From NCBI GenBank assembly GCA_030679635.1, contig JAUXSZ010000139.1:1-13339 (forward strand): a DNA stretch of 13,339 bases, written 5' to 3'. Positions 1 to 6,203 of the stretch are shown in pieces. A model generated the notes under the pieces. That model ran no database searches, was not told where the DNA came from, and was given only the letters and a program-made list of their open reading frames with translations. The position numbers and the translations under genes were made by a program. Source of the stretch: Sulfuricurvum sp. Lineage in GTDB: Bacteria > Campylobacterota > Campylobacteria > Campylobacterales > Sulfurimonadaceae. Within the stretch, counting starts at the first letter, position 1; every line of letters begins with the position of its first letter.

Positions 1-1
1 C

Positions 2-433
2 GATACGCTCTGCCGCGATGTCACCTCGACCCTTCAGGGAAAATATCCGCTTCGTGTTATCCACTATGAGGGATCAACCAAAGAAGTTTATGCCGATAAG
101 ACAATGCTCGATCTTGTTATCACCAACCTCATCGACAATGCGATCAAGTATTCCGACGATGTGGTCACACTCAGACTAACCGAACAGCGTATAGAGGTTA
201 TCGATCTAGGCATCGGCATCGCCCCACATGAACTGGAACTCATCGTGAGTAAATTCTACCGTGTTCAAAAAAACAGCTGGGATAATTCGATGGGGCTCGG
301 ACTTGCCATCGTCAGCTACATTCTAAAGCTGCATGATTCAATTCTCCATATTGAAAGCACTTTGGGAATCGGATCCACCTTTTCGTTTTCCATTCAAACA
401 TTTCGTCCAAAAACAACCAATGCACGGTCATGA
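2..433 (+). CDS. Sensor histidine kinase, C-terminal ATPase part (start outside window)
   Basis: The reading frame is open from base 2, so 143 residues of a longer protein are visible. They form the HATPase_c domain that binds ATP to phosphorylate the kinase's own histidine. The N box (LVITNLIDNAIKYS, about residues 37-50), the G1 box (DLGIGI), an F-box-like stretch (SKFYRVQ) and the G2 box (GLGLAIV) are all present in order, so the ATP site looks intact. The dimerisation/His domain and any membrane sensor lie upstream. The stop overlaps the start of cca (ATGA), which implies co-transcription and translational coupling. Because pstCAB follow on the same strand, the kinase may sense phosphate (PhoR/PhosS role), but that is inferred from neighbourhood only; the sensor domain is not visible. 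Confidence 0.9.
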   Translation, partial: DTLCRDVTSTLQGKYPLRVIHYEGSTKEVYADKTMLDLVITNLIDNAIKYSDDVVTLRLTEQRIEVIDLGIGIAPHELELIVSKFYRVQKNSWDNSMGLGLAIVSYILKLHDSILHIESTLGIGSTFSFSIQTFRPKTTNARS

Positions 434-1809
434 TTCAACGATATCAAATCCTCACACCTCTCATACAGCACCTTAGCCATCACGGAATCACTCCCATATT
501 CGTCGGCGGATGCGTCCGTGATCATCTGCTGGGAAAGGAGAGTTTGGACATCGATATCGAACTCTACGGGATCAACGATTCCACCTCTCTGCCAAACATT
601 TTAAAACCGTTCGGAAAAATCAATGAGGTCGGGAAATCCTTTGGCGTCTACAAGTTCCACCATAAAGGATACAGCATCGATCTCTCCCTCCCTCGTACGG
701 AAAACAAATCAGGGAGAGGACATAAGGGATTTGAGGTTCAAACCTACAGCGATCTGGATTTTGTCACAGCATCGGTACGGCGAGATTTTACGATCAACGC
801 CATAGGCTATAACCCGCTAACACAGACCCTCCTCGATCCCCACAACGGAACCTCCGACTTACACGCCAAACGGTTGAGATGCGTAGACCCTTGCACCTTT
901 GTTCAAGATCCTTTGCGTGTGTTGCGCGCCGTACAGTTTGTTGCCAGATTTGAGCTGACCTGCGATCCTGAGCTCTTGACCCTTTGTGCCCAGATGATTG
1001 AAAAAGGTGCTTTGGAAGAGCTCCCCAAAGAGCGCATTTTTGAAGAACTCAAAAAACTCTTCCTTCTAGCTTCCAAACCCTCCATCGGTATGGAACTGTT
1101 GCGCCAAATGGGAGGTTTGCCTTTTTTCACGCCGCTTGATCTGTATGAAAACACCCCCCAAGACCCTGCCTCTCACCCCGAGGGGAACGTATGGATACAC
1201 ACCCTTATGGCGCTGGATGTGATGGCATCTTTGCGCACAGGAGATCCCAAGCGCGACCTAACCCGGATGTTTGCCGTGTTATTGCACGACTGTGCCAAAC
1301 CGATCACCACCATCATCGAAAACGGAAAACTCAACGCTCCTCGCCACGCCCAGATGGGGGTGGAAATCGGTAGAGTATTTTTAGAAAAAATCACCGATGA
1401 ACACGCCCTGAGAGAAGAGGTTCTTCCCCTTATCCGTTATCACGGCGCCGTACGCAAACTCCATCATGCACCGGCATCTGAAATCCTCCGCCTGAGCACC
1501 CACGTGTGTATCGAAGACTTGATTCCTGTATCGCAGGCTGATTTTTTAGGACGGGAATTCAACGGTACCGCTCCAACACACTTTCACGCAGGCGAATGGC
1601 TTTACTCCGAAGCCTCGAGGTTAGGAGTGTTATCCGCTGGGCCGGAGCCCTTGATCATGGGGAGAGATCTCATTGACATGGGGCTCACTCCCAATGAACG
1701 CTTTAAGGAGATCTTGCACCGTTCCTACGAAGCACAGCTCGATCAGCAATTTTTTACCAAAGAAGAGGCGATTGCTTGGTTAAAAACCTATTTAGTAATA
1801 GCTTTGTAA
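430..1809 (+). CDS. cca: CCA tRNA nucleotidyltransferase with HD domain
   Basis: This 459-residue enzyme is expected to add or repair the 3' CCA end of tRNAs in the cytoplasm, using CTP and ATP without a nucleic-acid template. The class II nucleotidyltransferase head is clear: GGCVRD at residues 26-31, the metal-binding DxD at 40-42 (DID), RRDFTINAI at 117-125 (nucleotide recognition) and DPLRVLRAVQFVARF at 160-174. An HD phosphohydrolase-like domain follows, with the HD pair at 286-287 in LLHDCAKP, as in the E. coli multifunctional enzyme. A poly(A) polymerase of the same superfamily is the alternative; the HD domain and length favour the CCA enzyme. The start codon overlaps the stop of the kinase gene. 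pstC begins 46 bases after its stop. Confidence 0.92.
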   Translation: MIQRYQILTPLIQHLSHHGITPIFVGGCVRDHLLGKESLDIDIELYGINDSTSLPNILKPFGKINEVGKSFGVYKFHHKGYSIDLSLPRTENKSGRGHKGFEVQTYSDLDFVTASVRRDFTINAIGYNPLTQTLLDPHNGTSDLHAKRLRCVDPCTFVQDPLRVLRAVQFVARFELTCDPELLTLCAQMIEKGALEELPKERIFEELKKLFLLASKPSIGMELLRQMGGLPFFTPLDLYENTPQDPASHPEGNVWIHTLMALDVMASLRTGDPKRDLTRMFAVLLHDCAKPITTIIENGKLNAPRHAQMGVEIGRVFLEKITDEHALREEVLPLIRYHGAVRKLHHAPASEILRLSTHVCIEDLIPVSQADFLGREFNGTAPTHFHAGEWLYSEASRLGVLSAGPEPLIMGRDLIDMGLTPNERFKEILHRSYEAQLDQQFFTKEEAIAWLKTYLVIAL

Positions 1810-1827
1810 TGGAAACTGTATTACAAT
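1804..1827 (+). promoter_or_regulatory. Inverted repeat and possible promoter ahead of pstC
   Basis: A perfect 7-bp inverted repeat, TTGTAAT (1804-1810) and ATTACAA (1820-1826), is separated by nine bases and overlaps the cca stop codon. Within it, TTGTAAT and CTGTATT (1816-1822) also resemble two halves of a PHO box, although their 12-bp period is not the usual 11. TACAAT at 1822-1827 could be a -10 element for pstCAB; no -35 is visible. It could equally be a hairpin in the message. No T-run follows, so a terminator is unlikely. Confidence 0.3.
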
Positions 1828-1855
1828 ATCACGACAAAATGACGCAAGGCCTTGT

Positions 1856-2707
1856 ATGATCGATAAAATATTTTTCAACTTCACGCGACTCAGCGCGCTC
1901 CTGATTCTCGTTATCGTGGCGTGGATTTTTGTGGTTTTATTTAACCACTCACTCGAAGCGATGAACACGTTCGGTCTGGATTTCATTACCCGCGACGAAT
2001 GGGCTCCGAATCTCGATAAATTCGGAGCATATGCCGCTATTTTGGGTTCCATCATCTCCACTACTCTCGCGATGCTTTTGGCCGTTCCGATTGCTGTCGG
2101 TGTTGCCATATTCTTGAGCGAAATAGCCCATGATAAAATAAAAGGGTTCTTCGGTGTCAGCGTCGAACTCCTCGCGGCCATTCCATCAGTCATCTACGGC
2201 ATGTGGGGGCTCTTCTACTTTGTCCCCATTATCCGTGATATCTTCGGAGGATTGGGGATCGGATTACTCGCAGCGGGAATTGTTTTGGCCATTATGATTT
2301 TGCCATTTATGGCCGCAGTAACACGCGATGCGATGAACACCACCCCCGATATCCTCAAAGAGTCCGCATACGCCCTTGGCGGAACCCAATGGGACGTTAT
2401 CAAAGACATTATCATCCCCTACGCAAAAGCGGGAATCATCGGTTCTCTTATCTTAGCACTGGGGCGAGCCATCGGGGAGACAATGGCGGTAACCTTCGTC
2501 ATGGGGAACGTTCATCATGTTCCGGGATCAATTCTAGATCCGACAACCTCCATACCGGTAACCCTCGCAAACGAGTTTACCGAAGCCGATTCGTCCCTCT
2601 ATTTCTCAAGTCTCTTCGGACTTGCCTTGACCTTGCTGATCATGAGCTTTGTCGTCATTGCGGTCGCTAAATTTTACTTTTTACGAAAAGCGAGGAGAGC
2701 ATCATGA
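1856..2707 (+). CDS. pstC: Phosphate ABC transporter permease PstC
   Basis: This 283-residue inner-membrane protein is one of the two channel subunits of the high-affinity phosphate importer PstSCAB. A first membrane helix lies at about residues 13-29, and further hydrophobic segments at about 58-90, 102-126, 132-155, 190-215 and 250-275. The family's conserved stretches are present: ELLAAIPSVIYGMWGLF (104-120), the cytoplasmic EAA-type loop that contacts PstB (ESAYALGG, 169-176) and ALGRAIGETMAV (201-212). It is slightly shorter than many homologues but looks complete. The ATG at 1856 has an AAGG six bases upstream. The stop overlaps pstA (ATGA). The matching binding protein PstS is not in the window. 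Confidence 0.95.
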   Translation: MIDKIFFNFTRLSALLILVIVAWIFVVLFNHSLEAMNTFGLDFITRDEWAPNLDKFGAYAAILGSIISTTLAMLLAVPIAVGVAIFLSEIAHDKIKGFFGVSVELLAAIPSVIYGMWGLFYFVPIIRDIFGGLGIGLLAAGIVLAIMILPFMAAVTRDAMNTTPDILKESAYALGGTQWDVIKDIIIPYAKAGIIGSLILALGRAIGETMAVTFVMGNVHHVPGSILDPTTSIPVTLANEFTEADSSLYFSSLFGLALTLLIMSFVVIAVAKFYFLRKARRAS

Positions 2708-3549
2708 CCGCCGTACAAAAACGCATTGTGATCAACAAGATTGCCCTAACCCTTTCAACCCTCAGCGCCCTCATTGCGTTGGCTTTTTTGTTTTGGATTT
2801 TGGGTGTTTTAGTGATGAAAGGGATCAGTGCCCTTAACTGGAATATTTTTATCTTTGAAGGGGCCCCTCCCGGATATGCAGAGAGCGGTCTTAAGCATGC
2901 TCTCGTGGGTCAAGCGATCTTAATCGGGATGGCGACCGCTATCGGTGTCCCCTTGGGAATTCTGGCGGGTACTTATTTGAGCGAATACGGTAAAAATTCC
3001 AAGCTTGCCCACACCATCCGGGACATCTCCGATATTATGATGTCTGCCCCCTCGATTGTCATAGGGGCCTTCGTTTATGCCGTCGTCGTTATCCCTATGG
3101 GACATTTTAGTGCTTGGGCCGGGGCGATTGCCCTTGGAATCATCATGATCCCGGTTATATTGCGCACGACGGACGACATGCTACAGCTCGTCCCCGGGGA
3201 ACTGAGAGAAGCGGCTTTTGCCTTGGGTGCGCCGAAATACAAAGTGATTTTGAGCGTTGTCTATCGCGGAGCAAAAGCCGGGATTTTGACGGGGGTATTG
3301 CTGGGGATCGCTCGTGTAGGAGGGGAAACGGCACCGCTGCTGTTCACCTCGTTTAACGATAACTTCTTCACCACCGATCTCAATGCGGCGATGCCTTCGC
3401 TTACGGTGACGATATTCAACTACGCGACCAGTCCGTATGAAGATTGGCAACAGCTGGGATGGGCGGCAGCTTTCATCCTCTCAATGTTTATTTTGGGTCT
3501 AAATATATTAGGGCGAGTGATCTTATTCGCCGGAAAAAAAGGGAAATAA
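2704..3549 (+). CDS. pstA: Phosphate ABC transporter permease PstA
   Basis: This 281-residue membrane protein is the second permease subunit, pairing with PstC to form the phosphate channel. Hydrophobic segments lie at about residues 15-38, 66-92, 115-134, 138-155, 190-206 and 250-276. Diagnostic stretches are APSIVIGAFVYAVVV (115-129), the EAA loop LREAAFALGAPKYKVIL (167-183) and ARVGGETAPLLFT (203-215), typical of PstA. Its ATG overlaps the pstC stop and has a GAGGAGA ribosome site just upstream. pstB starts three bases after the stop, so the three genes form one transcription unit. Confidence 0.95.
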   Translation: MTAVQKRIVINKIALTLSTLSALIALAFLFWILGVLVMKGISALNWNIFIFEGAPPGYAESGLKHALVGQAILIGMATAIGVPLGILAGTYLSEYGKNSKLAHTIRDISDIMMSAPSIVIGAFVYAVVVIPMGHFSAWAGAIALGIIMIPVILRTTDDMLQLVPGELREAAFALGAPKYKVILSVVYRGAKAGILTGVLLGIARVGGETAPLLFTSFNDNFFTTDLNAAMPSLTVTIFNYATSPYEDWQQLGWAAAFILSMFILGLNILGRVILFAGKKGK

Positions 3550-3552
3550 CAC

Positions 3553-4338
3553 ATGGCAAGCATCATTGATATCAAAGAAGAATGCGCACTTCACGTACGT
3601 GATTTTGAATTCACCTACAAAGGGTCATCGGCTCCGAGCTTGAAAAAAGTAACGATGCCCATTGCCAGACACTCCATCACGGCCCTCATCGGTCCCTCTG
3701 GATGCGGTAAAACAACCTTACTTCGCTCATTCAACCGGATGCATGATCTCTATCCCGGAAACAGCTACGGCGGCGAAATAGAGTTTGAGGGGCGCAATAT
3801 CCTAACCCCAAAAGAAGACTTGATTCAGCTACGTACCAAAATCGGGATGATCTTCCAAAAACCGACGGCATTTCCGATGTCTATCTTTGACAACGTCGCG
3901 TACGGCATGCGTTTGCAGGGGATCAAAAACAAAACAGAGCTGAACGACCGTGTTGAAAAAGCGCTCAAAGATGCCGCCATCTGGAAAGAGGTAAGCGATC
4001 GATTAAAGCATGACGCAAACGGCCTCTCGGGAGGACAGCAGCAGCGCTTATGCATCGCCCGAGCCATCGCCGTGGAGCCAGAAGTATTGTTGTTTGACGA
4101 ACCGACCTCCGCACTTGACCCTATTTCGACCCAAGGGATCGAGAAGCTCGTTATCGAGCTCAAGGAACGGGTAAGCATCATCATCGTGACGCACAACATG
4201 CAACAAGCTGCGCGCGTAAGCGACTATACGGGATTTATGTATCTGGGTGAACTCATTGAGCTGGGTCAGACCGAAGAACTCTTCGTTACCCCTAAAGAAA
4301 AACTTACCCAAGAGTACATCACGGGCAAGTTTGGTTGA
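3553..4338 (+). CDS. pstB: Phosphate ABC transporter ATP-binding protein PstB
   Basis: This 261-residue cytoplasmic ATPase drives phosphate uptake through PstC and PstA. All ABC motifs are present: Walker A GPSGCGKTT (47-55), Q-loop Q102 in IFQKPTAFPMS, which is the PstB form of this region, signature LSGGQQQR (158-165), Walker B VLLFDEP (178-184), SALD D-loop, and switch histidine H214 in IVTHN. Length and ending (YITGKFG) are normal for PstB. The ribosome site is AAGGGAAAT overlapping the pstA stop. It is the last gene of the + strand block; no phoU follows, and the next gene runs the other way beyond a short hairpin. Confidence 0.97.
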   Translation: MASIIDIKEECALHVRDFEFTYKGSSAPSLKKVTMPIARHSITALIGPSGCGKTTLLRSFNRMHDLYPGNSYGGEIEFEGRNILTPKEDLIQLRTKIGMIFQKPTAFPMSIFDNVAYGMRLQGIKNKTELNDRVEKALKDAAIWKEVSDRLKHDANGLSGGQQQRLCIARAIAVEPEVLLFDEPTSALDPISTQGIEKLVIELKERVSIIIVTHNMQQAARVSDYTGFMYLGELIELGQTEELFVTPKEKLTQEYITGKFG

Positions 4339-4345
4339 TCGATTC

Positions 4346-4368
4346 CGATAGGAAAAATATTCCTATCG
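4346..4368. terminator. Hairpin between convergent pstB and queF
   Basis: CGATAGGAA (4346-4354) pairs perfectly with TTCCTATCG (4360-4368) around a five-base A/T loop. It occupies the 36-bp gap between the pstB and queF stops, so it may end transcripts from both sides. On the + strand only a weak T-rich tail follows (CCTTTATTT), and none follows on the - strand, so intrinsic termination may be inefficient. Confidence 0.55.
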
Positions 4369-4374
4369 ATACCT

Positions 4375-4794
4375 TTATTTACGTTTCTTCGTGTTCTTTT
4401 TTTCTTCTTTAGCTTTACCACTTACTTCGCTATCAATCTCAATCACCGTGTGGACATTTCCTCTTGGATAAAAATCCGCAACGACTTTTAAGCGCTTAGG
4501 CGCGATTTTATCCTCAAAGAGGCTGTAAATCTCGTTCGCACTGTTTTCGTGCGAAATATGGCGGTTTCTGAATGAATTAATATACAGTTTAATGGCTTTG
4601 AGCTCCGCCACAAACTTATCAGGGGTATATTCAATCGTTATCGTCGCGAAATCGGGATATCCGCTGCGCGGACACAAACAGGTAAATTCGGGAAGAATCA
4701 CTTTTATCACATAATCACGCTCATGCGCATTAGGCCAAATTTCAAAATCTTTTTCAATATCAAAATCGGCTACTATTTGTTCTCCGTATTTCAT
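4375..4794 (-). CDS. queF: NADPH-dependent 7-cyano-7-deazaguanine reductase QueF
   Basis: QueF reduces the nitrile preQ0 to the amine preQ1 with NADPH, the last free-base step of queuosine synthesis before insertion into tRNA. This 139-residue protein is the short unimodular (type I) form. The active-site stretch FTCLCPRSGYPDFATI is present at residues 37-52, with the thioimide-forming cysteine at 41 and the acid/base aspartate at 48. The QueF signature region is represented by ELKAIKLYINSFRN (64-77), and HISHEN follows it. The last 12 residues are mostly lysine and glutamate, a basic tail beyond the core fold. Its ATG overlaps the stop of the GGDEF-EAL gene upstream (ATGA), with an AAAGGA ribosome site. 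Confidence 0.93.
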   Translation of the reverse strand: MKYGEQIVADFDIEKDFEIWPNAHERDYVIKVILPEFTCLCPRSGYPDFATITIEYTPDKFVAELKAIKLYINSFRNRHISHENSANEIYSLFEDKIAPKRLKVVADFYPRGNVHTVIEIDSEVSGKAKEEKKNTKKRK

Positions 4795-6185
4795 TCTCTA
4801 TCCTTTAATGTGATTTTACCGTGAAAATTACCTTGTCGATAATTGATTTTTAGCCTTTTAGCAATCTCGTCACTCTGTTCGTCCTCGATCATGTTCATCC
4901 ATGTCGCCACGCCGGACAAATGGGCGGCACGGTTAAGCCCTTCCAAAAGGTATTGATACTTTTCTTCTTTAATATGGCGGGCAAAGAGCGGGTCAAAACG
5001 GACATAATCAACCTGAAAATCTTTAAGGTACATCATTGTCGTATGGTTTCCACCGTATTTATCCAGAGCAATTTTGTAGCCAACACTACGGTATTGCGAA
5101 ATTTGTTCTCGAAAGCGTTTAATTTGAGGACAATACTCTTTTTCATCCATCATTATAATCACCTTCTCTTTTGCATCGGGATAACGTTGCAACAATTCCA
5201 AAGCATATTGAAAAAAGAATCCGTTTCGCAACGTTACCGTGGAGAGCGTTAACGCATAACGGCTACTGTCATTGGAGGCCATTGCAACCACCATTGCTAA
5301 AATGTCGCTTTCAAACTCCCGCATCTTCCCTATACGGTTTAAAAAGGGGATAAATCGGCTTTGGTGTATAAATCCCCCCTTCTCATCTATTAATTTAAAC
5401 GAAGCGACACTCAACGGTATTTTGTCACAACAAACGGTTTGGAGCGCAATCGAATAACGATGCAAATGCAAAGCATCCAAAACCGACCGTTCCAATTGTG
5501 CCGGTATAATATTATCACTGTCGGTGAATGTTTTTTTATCTTTGTTAGCGTATTGCAACTCATAAAGGCGCGTCAAAATCTCTTTTTGATTTTTTATGTG
5601 TTTGGTATCGAGCAGAACCGCTGAAAATCTCACCTCAATATCTTTGATAATGTATTCTTGATATTTTGCTAAAAAAAGTTCAACAAGGGGGGTATAATCA
5701 TCCTTCTCCCCCATCAGTAAAAGGATAAAATCCCCCCCCTTAAAACGGCAAACAGGGAGTACTTTAATCTCTTTTGAACCAAAAAATTTATTTATTTGAA
5801 TGGCTGTTTTTTGTAAAACCTCATCTCCATTTTTAACACCATAGCGTTCATTTATGTCCATAAGATTATCAATACTGATCATAACTATGGTTCCGATTTT
5901 ATGTTTAGTCCAACTTTGATAAATTTTAAAAAAATATTCTGGAGTAAAGGTATGAGTAGTAGGCTCGGTTATGTGTTCATAGCCGCTTTGATTGATTAGA
6001 AAAAAGAGAAAATAGATAGCCGTAGCCAGCAAGATAAAGAAAAAGAAAATAAGAGAAGCCAAAGTAGTATCGGGTTGTGTAAAAAGATAATAGAGGGCGA
6101 TAACACTTAGCAAAAAGATGGGCAACCCCATCCGAAGTGCTAACACAAAATGGTGAGACCGCTCTTTTTTTTCAGTATAAGTCAT
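4791..6185 (-). CDS. Membrane-anchored degenerate GGDEF-EAL protein
   Basis: This 464-residue protein has two N-terminal membrane helices (about 15-35 and 41-64) with almost no loop between them, so the rest should be cytoplasmic. Residues about 98-225 have a GGDEF fold outline (ISIDNLMDINERYG, then GDEVL), but the signature is KGGDF (149-153). Residues about 235-460 match an EAL domain: Q249, the FIP motif SRFIPFL, IALDKYG (372-378), YVRFD and RQGNF. EAL itself reads VAS (260-262), the DDFG motif is DKYG, and EGVET is SGVAT. The metal and catalytic acids are therefore mostly lost, and neither c-di-GMP synthesis nor hydrolysis is expected. It may be a c-di-GMP or protein-binding scaffold. It begins four bases after gyrB with no clear ribosome site, so coupling is likely. 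Confidence 0.82.
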   Translation of the reverse strand: MTYTEKKERSHHFVLALRMGLPIFLLSVIALYYLFTQPDTTLASLIFFFFILLATAIYFLFFLINQSGYEHITEPTTHTFTPEYFFKIYQSWTKHKIGTIVMISIDNLMDINERYGVKNGDEVLQKTAIQINKFFGSKEIKVLPVCRFKGGDFILLLMGEKDDYTPLVELFLAKYQEYIIKDIEVRFSAVLLDTKHIKNQKEILTRLYELQYANKDKKTFTDSDNIIPAQLERSVLDALHLHRYSIALQTVCCDKIPLSVASFKLIDEKGGFIHQSRFIPFLNRIGKMREFESDILAMVVAMASNDSSRYALTLSTVTLRNGFFFQYALELLQRYPDAKEKVIIMMDEKEYCPQIKRFREQISQYRSVGYKIALDKYGGNHTTMMYLKDFQVDYVRFDPLFARHIKEEKYQYLLEGLNRAAHLSGVATWMNMIEDEQSDEIAKRLKINYRQGNFHGKITLKDRE

Positions 6186-6187
6186 AG

Positions 6188-6203
6188 ACTTAGATATCTA
6201 AGT
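6188..6203. repeat. Perfect 16-bp palindrome at the gyrB stop
   Basis: ACTTAGATATCTAAGT is identical on both strands and contains the gyrB stop codon (6190-6192). It lies immediately before the start of the GGDEF-EAL gene. As RNA it could pair only as a weak A/U hairpin or in trans; as DNA it could be a protein site. It also encodes the normal LDI end of GyrB, so selection on the protein explains part of it. Confidence 0.6.

Noticed and set aside
1792..2193. 133-residue frame on the - strand over the start of pstC
   Set aside because: It lies antisense to clear PstC coding sequence and shows no recognisable domain.
3825..4199. 124-residue frame on the - strand inside pstB
   Set aside because: Antisense to the ABC motifs of PstB, with low-complexity serine-rich translation; a shadow of the real gene.
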